NCBI GenBank assembly: GCA_030691225.1
Contig: JAUYES010000587.1
Span: 1 to 5,528, forward strand
DNA from: Holophaga sp.
GTDB taxonomy: Bacteria > Acidobacteriota > Holophagae > Holophagales > Holophagaceae
Reading direction: 5' to 3'
Length of the DNA stretch: 5,528 bases
The position numbers and the translations under genes are program-made. How positions within the stretch are numbered: the first letter of the stretch is position 1; each line of letters starts with the position of its first letter. The notes beneath the pieces are model-generated. The model saw nothing but the letters and a program-made list of their open reading frames with translations. It was not told the origin of the DNA and made no database searches. Positions 1-5,180 of the stretch are shown one piece after another.

Positions 1-6
1 AGCGGA

Positions 7-39
7 GATCCCGCTAGGCGGGATCCGGCGACCTGTCGC
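7..39. repeat. Two small adjacent hairpins at the window's left edge
   Basis: Positions 7-14 and 18-25 are perfect inverted repeats (GATCCCGC / GCGGGATC, 3-base loop). They are followed at once by 28-32 / 35-39 (GCGAC / GTCGC). No T-run follows on either strand, so an intrinsic terminator is not supported. They may be the edge of a structured intergenic element or of a neighbouring gene's 3' end outside the window. Beyond the inverted repeats themselves, nothing can be assigned. Confidence 0.35.
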
Positions 40-58
40 TTAGATGTTCAAAGGTTTT

Positions 59-90
59 CTTGGCGTCTTCGTGTCTTGGCGTTTCGTCTT
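59..90. repeat. Degenerate 8-bp tandem repeat (CTTGGCGT type)
   Basis: Four consecutive 8-base units can be read: CTTGGCGT (59-66), CTTCGTGT (67-74), CTTGGCGT (75-82) and TTCGTCTT (83-90). Units 1 and 3 are identical and the others are degenerate. On the minus strand they read as ACGCCAAG / ACACGAAG units. From memory, intergenic repeats of this general 'ACGCCAAG/ACACGAAG' look occur dispersed in many environmental bacterial genomes; no search was done here. The tract lies downstream of the tryptophanase terminator and is not coding. Confidence 0.5.
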
Positions 91-154
91 TTCTGTTTCC
101 CGCAAATCCGAAGAGCCAATTTTTTTAAGTCAGCATCAAACGCAAAATCCGGGG

Positions 155-190
155 TTAACAAAGCGCCCGGCAAGCCGGGCGCTTTGTTAA
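155..190 (-). terminator. Strong intrinsic terminator after the tryptophanase gene (probably bidirectional)
   Basis: A perfect 16-bp stem is formed by 155-170 and 175-190 around the four-base loop CAAG. The core is GC-only (GCGCCCGG / CCGGGCGC) and the outer part is A/T-rich, so the minus-strand transcript ends in GCTTTGTTAA, with the U-rich part inside the stem base. It begins 33 bases past the tryptophanase stop codon, where a terminator of the minus-strand unit is expected. A run of six T at 196-201 follows on the plus strand, so it could also stop plus-strand transcription entering from the left. Confidence 0.8.
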
Positions 191-204
191 ATCCATTTTT
201 TCAC

Positions 205-227
205 CTAAAGGCGCGCAGCGCCTTTAG
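205..227 (-). repeat. Hairpin overlapping the tryptophanase stop codon
   Basis: Positions 205-214 (CTAAAGGCGC) and 218-227 (GCGCCTTTAG) form a perfect 10-bp stem with a 3-base loop. The TAA stop of the tryptophanase gene (224-226) lies inside the stem. No T-run follows it directly, so it is probably not the main terminator. Together with the larger hairpin at 155-190 it gives the mRNA a double stem-loop 3' end, which could protect the message from 3' exonucleases (inference). Confidence 0.5.
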
Positions 228-1594
228 CTCCAGGCGCACTCGCAGGTAAAGTGACGCAGATATTTCGACTGCTTCACGATCTTCACGCCACGAATGTTTT
301 TCGCGTTGGCTTTCACTTCGGCGATCACTTCGGCGGCGAAATCAAAGTGGGACTGGGTGTACATCCGGCGAGGGAAGGCCAGTCGCACAAGTTCCATCGA
401 ATGGTAGGTCTCAGTGCCATCTTCCAGGCGTTTTCCAAACATCACCGAACCGATCTCGACGCCACGAATGCCACCTTCAAGGTAGAGAGCATTGCACAGC
501 GCCCAAGCTGGATATTGATCCACGGGCATGTCCGGCAGAACGGTTTTGGCATCAATGTAAACCGCATGGCCCCCAGTGGGTTTGACGAAACCGACACCGG
601 CCTCTTCCAGCTTCTCACCCAGATATTCGGCCGTGCGCAATCGGTAGCGCAGGTAGGACTCGTCCATGCCTTCTTCTAGTCCCACGGCCAGTGCTTCGAG
701 ATCGCGCCCGGCAAGGCCACCGTAGGTGGGAAAACCCTCGGTGAGAATCAGCATGTTGCGGACAGCGTCCAACCACTCGTCGCTGCGCAGCATGATGAAG
801 CCACCGATATTGACCATGCCATCCTTCTTGGCGCTCATGGTGCAGCCATCGGCATAGGAGAACATTTCCTGGCAGATGGCCTTGATGCTGGTGTTCTGGT
901 AGCCATCCTCGCGCAGTTTGATGAACATGGCGTTTTCGGCGAAACGGCACACATCCATGATGAAGGGCTTGCCATGTTTCTTCAAAAGCTGGCTATAGGC
1001 TCGGATATTGGCCATGGAAACGGGCTGGCCACCACCGGTGTTATTGGTGACAGTGATCATGCCGAAGGGGATGCGATGCCCTTCCTTGGTCAGGATTTCT
1101 TCTACCCGAGCAAGATCGATATTGCCCTTGAAGGGGTGAATGAGGCTCGGCTGTAGGCCTTCGGGAATCACCAGATCCACGGCTTCCACACCATTGAATT
1201 CCAGGTTGGCGCGGGTGGTATCAAAGTGGCAGTTATTGGGCACCAAGTCGCCCTTCTTGCACACCGCGGTGAAAAGCACCTTCTCGGCGGCACGGCCCTG
1301 GTGGGTGGGAATGAAATGGGTCATGCCCGTGATGTTTTGAAGCACGGCTTCCAGTCGGTAGAAACTGCGCGCACCGGCGTAGCTTTCGTCACCAACCATG
1401 ATGGCGCCCCATTGGGCGGAACTCATGGCGCCGGTGCCGGAATCCGTCAGCCAATCGATGAGCACATCCTCGGCTCGAAGTTTGAAGACGTTCAGTTTCG
1501 CTGCTTCCAGCAAGGAGACGCGCTCCTCGCGAGTAGTCATGCGAATGGGTTCAACGGATTTGATACGAAAAGGTTCGATGAGGGTCTTAGGCAT
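224..1594 (-). CDS. tnaA: Tryptophanase (L-tryptophan indole-lyase), PLP-dependent
   Basis: Cytoplasmic pyridoxal-phosphate enzyme of the beta-eliminating lyase family (tryptophanase / tyrosine phenol-lyase). It splits L-tryptophan into indole, pyruvate and ammonia; such enzymes also deaminate serine and cysteine. At 456 residues it is full length, and matching motifs run end to end: EPFRIKSVEPI near the N-terminus, LTDSGTGAMS (49-58), GDESYAG (68-74), PTHQGRAAE (96-104), MDVCRFAEN (213-221) and MSAKKDGMVNIGG (253-265), where K257 is the expected Schiff-base lysine. Three substrate-site positions separate the two activities, as recalled from the Citrobacter and E. coli enzymes. D125 replaces the Thr of tyrosine phenol-lyase, I381 replaces its substrate-binding Arg, and H448 replaces its Phe. 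All three favour tryptophanase. The start is supported by GAGG at 1601-1604, six bases upstream. It follows the acyl-CoA synthetase gene by 141 bases on the same strand and ends at a strong terminator. No TnaC-like leader peptide with Trp was found upstream. Confidence 0.93.
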   Translation of the reverse strand: MPKTLIEPFRIKSVEPIRMTTREERVSLLEAAKLNVFKLRAEDVLIDWLTDSGTGAMSSAQWGAIMVGDESYAGARSFYRLEAVLQNITGMTHFIPTHQGRAAEKVLFTAVCKKGDLVPNNCHFDTTRANLEFNGVEAVDLVIPEGLQPSLIHPFKGNIDLARVEEILTKEGHRIPFGMITVTNNTGGGQPVSMANIRAYSQLLKKHGKPFIMDVCRFAENAMFIKLREDGYQNTSIKAICQEMFSYADGCTMSAKKDGMVNIGGFIMLRSDEWLDAVRNMLILTEGFPTYGGLAGRDLEALAVGLEEGMDESYLRYRLRTAEYLGEKLEEAGVGFVKPTGGHAVYIDAKTVLPDMPVDQYPAWALCNALYLEGGIRGVEIGSVMFGKRLEDGTETYHSMELVRLAFPRRMYTQSHFDFAAEVIAEVKANAKNIRGVKIVKQSKYLRHFTCECAWS

Positions 1595-1600
1595 GGGAAA

Positions 1601-1604
1601 CCTC
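1601..1604 (-). promoter_or_regulatory. Ribosome binding site of tnaA
   Basis: On the minus strand GAGG is followed by the six bases TTTCCC and then ATG. This fixes the tryptophanase start at 1594. The bases before the ATG are nearly the same as at the upstream synthetase gene (TTCCCATG in both). Confidence 0.7.
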
Positions 1605-1682
1605 GAATACAGATGCGTGATTGAAATCGGATTCGGAAATTTTTAGATGTTTACCCGGTTCCCATTCCCATCCGCGCAGGAC

Positions 1683-1704
1683 GAGCGGGGCTCATGCTCC
1701 GCTC
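1683..1704 (-). repeat. Hairpin between the synthetase and tryptophanase genes
   Basis: Positions 1683-1690 and 1697-1704 (GAGCGGGG / CTCCGCTC) form an 8-position stem with one mismatch in the minus-strand RNA and a six-base loop. It starts about 30 bases after the synthetase stop codon. No U-run follows on the minus strand, so full termination is not expected. It could be a processing or stability element that sets the ratio of the two enzymes, or simply a chance stem in GC-rich sequence. Confidence 0.35.
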
Positions 1705-1735
1705 TTCGCTGTTTCTTCCGACACCCAGCAATCAT

Positions 1736-3889
1736 TTACCGCTCCGCAAGCGCCTTGAGGCCGAGTAAGGCGCGCTCCATGGATGAGAATACCGCCAGCC
1801 CGGCCTGTTGAAGAGCCTGTCGATAGGGCTCGTAGATGGGACCGGCTTCCACCACGGCACCCAGTCGTTTGCCGCTTTCCTTGGCGACAGCCGCAAGGGC
1901 ATCGGCAAAGGCCTTCATTTTGCTGGCATCCCACGTCTCAAGACGCATGGTGAGCGGCACCAGCCCCACCACAACCGTATCGGCCGCGCTCTGAGCCACG
2001 AGTCGCGCACTGGCCAGATATGCCTGCTCATCCGCCATTGGCGTTAAATCCAAGGGAAGATGCGCCGCTACCAATTCCTGAAGCTTGTGCTCCACCAAGA
2101 GTGCCTTCAGGGCCTCGACTTCAGAGGCTTCGAGGTGATGGCCTCGCAAGGCCCCTTCGAGCAGATCCGCACTGACCACCGATTCGTAGCCAGCATTGGT
2201 CATGACCGCCACGCGGCTGGGTTTACCTTCGGGATGGGCGCTGAGCCAAGAGAGCACTGCGTCGTAGGTTTCCATGCGCTCGCAAACAATGACGCCCGCC
2301 CGTTTCAGCAGGGCCTTCTGCAGTTCCCAATCACCGGCCAAGGCCCCGGTATGACTGCTAGCGGCGGCCTGGCCTTCGGCACTGCGACCGCCCTTGTACA
2401 TCACCACCCACTTGCCATTGCGGGCAAGTTCTTGAGCGGCCTTGGCGGTAGCCAAAAGATCACCGGGCTGAAACCCCTCCACATAGGTCGCCACGACTCG
2501 GGTCTGCTCATCCTTACCCAAAGCCGCGATGAAATCCGAAAGCCGGACATCGATTTGTCCGCCGATGGACACACCGTAGCGCAGGGGCAATTGAGGGGCG
2601 CAGGAGAGACGGGTGATGAGAAAGGCCCCGCTCTGGCTCACCAAGGAAAGGGATCCGCCCTTGGCCATGAACGGCAGTTTGACTTCGGGGATAAACAGAG
2701 TGTTCAGATTCCCCTCGGAGCTCAGGAAGCCAAGTCCATTGGGGCCCACCAAGGCCGGCGTCCATAGCCCCTGGCTGCGTCGCGCCTCCAGCAACTGCAC
2801 CACGCGCTTGCCCCGTCCTTCCGTATCAGCACCATCGCCCACGCCGCCCGGAACCAGATAAACCACTTGGGCTCCACCACCCTGATTACAGAGCTGCTCG
2901 ATGGCTTGCACGGTCTGCGCGGCAGGAAGGCACAGGATCAGCATATCCACGGGCTTTTGCGCGAGATCTTCGATGCCATTTAGGCAGGGAAGGCCCGAGA
3001 TTTCCTTCTCACCAGGCTTGATGGGAATGATGGAACCCGGTGCCATGGTGGAACGCAGCAAGTTATCCAAAATCATGCGGCCAGGTGTGCCTTCCCTCGC
3101 GGAAATCCCAGCTAGCGCGATCGTCCGTGGCTTTACCAACAGCTCAAAGAGCCGGTCAGGGCTAAGCCCAGCGGAAGCACTTTGGGCACAATCCATGGCT
3201 TCGCAGGTGCCTACGCCATCCAGAGCAATGGGGCGGCCTTCTTCGTCCAGCACGAGAGGATTCATTTCCAGAAGGGTGGCGCCCTCCTCTTCCAGCAAAT
3301 CCACCAGCTTCCAGAGTCCCTGAATGAAGGTCAGCAGCTTGGAAACATCGGTGAGCGCCTTCCCCTGGCGCATGGTGCCCAGCCACGTGCGGCCCAGCCA
3401 ATGCGCCTTGAATTCTGCCAAGGCCTGCTCCGGCGTAGTAAGTGCCACAGGCCAGAGTAGGGGTCGGATTTCTTCCCCCCAAGCATTGGTCAAAATGCCG
3501 CCGATACCCACCACGATGGTCCAGCCAGCATCTGGAGTCTTACGTAATGCCACCAAGGCCTCGCATGGCATCCCTGAGACTTTCTTGAAATCCACCATCC
3601 GGGCGACCAAGGTGCCCACATATTCGCCGTGGGGAGAGGCAGCCGCCTTCATTACCTCGTGGTGAGACCACACGGTTTCGTTGCTGAACCGATCAAACTT
3701 GACCAAACCGAGATCGGATTTATGCCAGACATCGATGGCCGTGCCTTTGATAACAATGCCCTGCCCTGCTTCGAAGCCAAGCCTGGCAAGATCCCCCTGA
3801 TCGCGGACCACGCCCCATCGATCAATGCACAAACCCACCTTGGCCAATAATTCGTAGGCGCGGATTTCGTGGATAAAGCGAGCACTCAT
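1736..3889 (-). CDS. ADP-forming acyl-CoA (acetyl-CoA) synthetase, single-chain, beta part first
   Basis: Member of the NDP-forming acyl-CoA synthetase superfamily. It probably converts acetyl-CoA or another acyl-CoA plus ADP and phosphate to the free acid, CoA and ATP, in the cytoplasm. Residues 1-230 are the ATP-grasp (beta) part: VIKGTAIDVWHKSD (46-59, the usual 'VLK...HKSD' motif, H56), the glycine-rich VVGIGGI (126-132) and LLEMNPLVLD (206-215, metal/nucleotide-site motif). Residues 250-390 are the CoA-binding Rossmann part (PRTIALAGIS at 254-263, LVGPNGLG at 380-387). Residues 410-717 are the ligase part (SLVSQSGAF at 415-423), with SSHTGALAG at 511-519 carrying H513, the expected phospho-histidine. 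Length is 717 residues. The start at 3889 is chosen because AGGAG lies five bases upstream; an open frame upstream to 3961 has no such site and is outside the conserved domain. The usual fused order is alpha then beta, and here it is reversed. NAGYES (565-570) replaces the common NAGGPG. Substrate range cannot be read from sequence. Confidence 0.88.
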   Translation of the reverse strand: MSARFIHEIRAYELLAKVGLCIDRWGVVRDQGDLARLGFEAGQGIVIKGTAIDVWHKSDLGLVKFDRFSNETVWSHHEVMKAAASPHGEYVGTLVARMVDFKKVSGMPCEALVALRKTPDAGWTIVVGIGGILTNAWGEEIRPLLWPVALTTPEQALAEFKAHWLGRTWLGTMRQGKALTDVSKLLTFIQGLWKLVDLLEEEGATLLEMNPLVLDEEGRPIALDGVGTCEAMDCAQSASAGLSPDRLFELLVKPRTIALAGISAREGTPGRMILDNLLRSTMAPGSIIPIKPGEKEISGLPCLNGIEDLAQKPVDMLILCLPAAQTVQAIEQLCNQGGGAQVVYLVPGGVGDGADTEGRGKRVVQLLEARRSQGLWTPALVGPNGLGFLSSEGNLNTLFIPEVKLPFMAKGGSLSLVSQSGAFLITRLSCAPQLPLRYGVSIGGQIDVRLSDFIAALGKDEQTRVVATYVEGFQPGDLLATAKAAQELARNGKWVVMYKGGRSAEGQAAASSHTGALAGDWELQKALLKRAGVIVCERMETYDAVLSWLSAHPEGKPSRVAVMTNAGYESVVSADLLEGALRGHHLEASEVEALKALLVEHKLQELVAAHLPLDLTPMADEQAYLASARLVAQSAADTVVVGLVPLTMRLETWDASKMKAFADALAAVAKESGKRLGAVVEAGPIYEPYRQALQQAGLAVFSSMERALLGLKALAER

Positions 3890-3894
3890 GGGAA

Positions 3895-3899
3895 CTCCT
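3895..3899 (-). promoter_or_regulatory. Ribosome binding site deciding the synthetase start
   Basis: The minus strand reads AGGAG, then TTCCC, then ATG, a near-ideal Shine-Dalgarno sequence with five-base spacing. It argues for translation starting at 3889 rather than at the upstream in-frame ATG at 3961, which would add 24 residues that do not look like the family's N-terminus. Confidence 0.8.
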
Positions 3900-3986
3900 A
3901 TCGGTCCGTGAAAAGCAATGACTAGGGAAGTATCACGGCCAGATCCTGTGGATGGGGTCACAGGCCAGACTCTAGGGACGCACCAG

Positions 3987-4002
3987 AGTGACGAATATCA
4001 CA
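3987..4002. promoter_or_regulatory. CRP/FNR-family operator-like palindrome
   Basis: The plus strand reads AGTGA, six bases, TCACA; the minus strand reads TGTGA-N6-TCACT. This differs at one symmetric outer position from the textbook CRP consensus TGTGA-N6-TCACA. It lies in the divergent intergenic region, 98 bases upstream of the synthetase start and 150 bases upstream of the first small exported-protein gene. It could serve either direction. Tryptophanase is CRP-activated in E. coli, which makes the placement suggestive, but a 10-base match in one site can arise by chance and the regulator is not in the window. Confidence 0.45.
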
Positions 4003-4024
4003 CCGACAACAATATCCATACAAA

Positions 4025-4080
4025 TGCTTGTCGAAACGAACAAAGAACCAAACGAAACAAGCAAATTTAATTGTAAATTT
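4025..4080. repeat. AT-rich inverted repeats in the divergent control region
   Basis: Two dyads share the base at 4063. TGCTTGT (4025-4031) pairs with ACAAGCA (4057-4063) across 25 bases. AAATTTA (4063-4069) pairs with TAAATTT (4074-4080) around ATTG. The stretch 4000-4080 is clearly A/T-richer than the flanking genes, as expected for promoter DNA. No convincing -35/-10 pair with 17-base spacing could be found on either strand, so the promoters themselves are left unassigned. Confidence 0.35.
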
Positions 4081-4122
4081 CAGACATAACCTACTGAATC
4101 GTGAAAATGCACCGATGAGTTT

Positions 4123-4141
4123 CTGGAACACGCGTTCACAG
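4123..4141 (+). promoter_or_regulatory. Short hairpin running into the ribosome binding site of copy 1
   Basis: CTGGAAC (4123-4129) pairs with GTTC-A-CAG (4134-4141) with one bulged A (4138) and loop ACGC. The right arm ends in the first two bases of AGGAG (4140-4144), the Shine-Dalgarno of the first small exported-protein gene. It is much weaker than the hairpin before copy 2 and may be chance. Confidence 0.3.
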
Positions 4142-4144
4142 GAG
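4140..4144 (+). promoter_or_regulatory. Ribosome binding site of copy 1
   Basis: AGGAG is followed by seven bases and then ATG at 4152. This spacing favours the ATG over the in-frame TTG at 4149, only four bases away. Confidence 0.7.
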
Positions 4145-4151
4145 TTCATTG

Positions 4152-4556
4152 ATGAAGCCTCTTCTTCTGATCCTCGCCACCACCCTCGGCCTTACGCTTT
4201 CCGCCGGTGAACTATCCCCGGATACCACGGCCAAGATCGTGAAGGTGATCGTCAACGGTTCTGGAGGCAAGATTGTCTGCCGAGACAGCGCGATGAAAAG
4301 CCTGCTGGATTCCAATAACGTGAACACGGAAGGCAGCTCAAACATTATCTGGAGTTCGACCCCAGCTGAAATTCGCATGCTTAAAGCTCAGCGCAAGCTG
4401 ATCATCTGCAACCGTTCAGAGTTTCTTGCCATGGGAGCCGCCATTGCCATCACTGAAGACGGTGGGAAGCCCAAGATCTTCCTGCATCCGGGCAATATTG
4501 CCGCCAGCGGCGTCATCCTTTCTGATGCAGTCTTGAAGATTGGCGAAAAGATCTAA
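4152..4556 (+). CDS. Small exported YfiR/DUF4154-like protein, copy 1
   Basis: A protein of 134 residues with an N-terminal signal peptide: short positive start (MK), hydrophobic core (residues 4-16) and likely cleavage after LSA (18), leaving about 116 residues in the periplasm or outside the cell. The mature part begins GELSPDTTAKIVKV. It has two cysteines, C43 (KIVCRD) and C86 (LIICNR), which could form a disulfide. The C-terminal stretch 95-134 (GAAIAITEDGGKP, then IFLHPGNIAASG) resembles the end of YfiR/DUF4154 proteins, whose pattern is roughly 'G.I.F..EDG.V.F.IN...A...GL..SS.LL.LA'. That family includes periplasmic inhibitors of the diguanylate cyclase YfiN. The match is by eye, the protein is shorter than typical YfiR, and no cyclase gene is present here. 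It is the first of three tandem paralogues and diverges from the synthetase-tryptophanase unit. The function is unknown; a periplasmic sensing or binding role is inference. Confidence 0.8.
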   Translation: MKPLLLILATTLGLTLSAGELSPDTTAKIVKVIVNGSGGKIVCRDSAMKSLLDSNNVNTEGSSNIIWSSTPAEIRMLKAQRKLIICNRSEFLAMGAAIAITEDGGKPKIFLHPGNIAASGVILSDAVLKIGEKI

Positions 4557-4619
4557 TTGTAAAAACTAGGCAAAATATCCCGCTGTATCCAGAAATTTAA
4601 AAACTCAAGCTCCAACGCT

Positions 4620-4650
4620 CACCTCCCGAAGAGAGCCTTTTCGGGAGGTG
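4620..4650 (+). promoter_or_regulatory. Perfect stem-loop enclosing the ribosome binding site of copy 2
   Basis: Positions 4620-4630 (CACCTCCCGAA) and 4640-4650 (TTCGGGAGGTG) form a perfect 11-bp stem with a 9-base loop. The right arm contains the whole Shine-Dalgarno GGGAGG (4643-4648), and the start codon follows at 4657. In the folded mRNA the site would be paired and hidden, and the left arm acts as an anti-Shine-Dalgarno. This geometry fits a translational control element such as an RNA thermometer, or a site opened by a protein or ligand. A terminator for copy 1 is less likely because the stem is followed by CTTGTTATG and not by a U-run. Confidence 0.6.
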
Positions 4651-4656
4651 CTTGTT

Positions 4657-5076
4657 ATGAAGGCCAAAAATCTTGCGCTCACCCTTGTCCTTGCAAGTTT
4701 TTCCGCCTGGACCCAAGCCGGTGAACTGCCCCCAGAAGTGCTTGCCAAATTCGTAAAATTGCTCTCTTCCAGCGCCAATTCAGCAGGGAAGGTTGCCTGC
4801 AAAGATGGGGGCATGGCTGGGGAACTGGCCAAATTAGGCGTGAACGCGGATGGCGGTTCCAAGGTCGCTTGGGCTGCCAGCGAGGCCGAGGTACGAAGTC
4901 TGAAGAGTGCCGGAAAGCTCGTGCTTTGCGGAAAACTCGAATGGCTGCCGGCTGGCGGGGCCATAGCCATTGTGGAAGAAGGTGGAAAACCCCAGATTTA
5001 CCTGCACATGGGCAACATTTCAGCATCAGGCGTTGCCCTTTCAGACACCATCCTGAAAATCGGCAAGAAGCTCTAA
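4657..5076 (+). CDS. Small exported YfiR/DUF4154-like protein, copy 2
   Basis: A protein of 139 residues and a clear paralogue of copies 1 and 3. The signal peptide is MKAKNLALTL plus a hydrophobic core, with likely cleavage after TQA (21), just before GELPPEV. Two cysteines, C48 (KVACKD) and C91 (LVLCGK), sit at the positions of the pair in copy 1. A three-to-four-residue insertion (around 39-43) precedes the first cysteine region. The C-terminal motif is the same: AGGAIAIVEEGGKP, then IYLHMGNISASGVALSD and LKIG, resembling the YfiR/DUF4154 C-terminus. The start at 4657 is chosen for GGGAGG at 4643-4648, eight bases upstream; an in-frame GTG at 4648 overlaps that site and is rejected. It lies 100 bases after copy 1 with no clear terminator between, so co-transcription is possible, with translation probably governed by the leader hairpin. 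The function is unknown. Confidence 0.82.
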   Translation: MKAKNLALTLVLASFSAWTQAGELPPEVLAKFVKLLSSSANSAGKVACKDGGMAGELAKLGVNADGGSKVAWAASEAEVRSLKSAGKLVLCGKLEWLPAGGAIAIVEEGGKPQIYLHMGNISASGVALSDTILKIGKKL

Positions 5077-5103
5077 TTACTTTGATTGCTTAATCCATTG
5101 ATT

Positions 5104-5122
5104 CTTCCCCAGACAAGGGAAG
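5104..5122 (+). repeat. Small hairpin between copies 2 and 3
   Basis: CTTCCC (5104-5109) and GGGAAG (5117-5122) form a 6-bp stem with a 7-base loop, 28 bases after the stop codon of copy 2. No T-run follows, so a terminator call is weak. The rest of the 146-base gap is A/T-rich and holds short reiterations of AAATTCC (about 5154-5173) without an obvious role. Confidence 0.3.
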
Positions 5123-5180
5123 CCGACATCTGAAAATCAGTGCATGTTCTCCTAAATCCAAATTCCAAATTCAAGGATCG

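Noticed and set aside
224..1594. Annotation as tyrosine phenol-lyase
   Set aside because: Asp125, Ile381 and His448 match tryptophanase at the sites where tyrosine phenol-lyase has Thr, Arg and Phe.
1621..1649. Plus-strand promoter TTGAAA-17-TAGATG
   Set aside because: The -35 is fair but the -10 matches poorly and lacks the final T. It would drive only antisense transcription into the synthetase gene, so this looks like chance.
1595..1735. A TnaC-like leader peptide controlling tryptophanase
   Set aside because: The short minus-strand frames here (30 codons from 1735 and 14 codons from the ATG inside the hairpin) contain no Trp codon and no good ribosome binding site, so tryptophan-induced stalling of the E. 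coli kind is not supported.
2060..2767. Long open frame of 235 codons on the plus strand inside the synthetase gene
   Set aside because: It is antisense to strongly conserved enzyme sequence, has no recognisable protein features, and is explained by the codon bias of the opposite strand. The same holds for 251-679, 1226-1624 and 2901-3323.
1736..3889. Fused succinyl-CoA synthetase or ATP-citrate lyase
   Set aside because: The phospho-histidine motif SSHTGALAG lies in the C-terminal ligase part after the CoA-binding domain, and the ATP-grasp segment has the HKSD form. Both are characteristic of ADP-forming acyl-CoA synthetases rather than SucCD or citrate lyase.
3890..3961. N-terminal extension of the synthetase to the in-frame ATG at 3961
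   Set aside because: The extra 24 residues are not domain-like and no Shine-Dalgarno precedes that ATG, whereas AGGAG lies five bases before the ATG at 3889.
4620..4650. Intrinsic terminator for copy 1 of the array
   Set aside because: The stem is strong but is followed by CTTGTTATG with no U-run, and its right arm is the next gene's ribosome binding site.
4648..4656. GTG at 4648 as the start of copy 2 (and TTG at 4149 for copy 1)
   Set aside because: The GTG overlaps the Shine-Dalgarno itself and the TTG is only four bases from it. The downstream ATG codons have correct spacing and give normal signal peptides.
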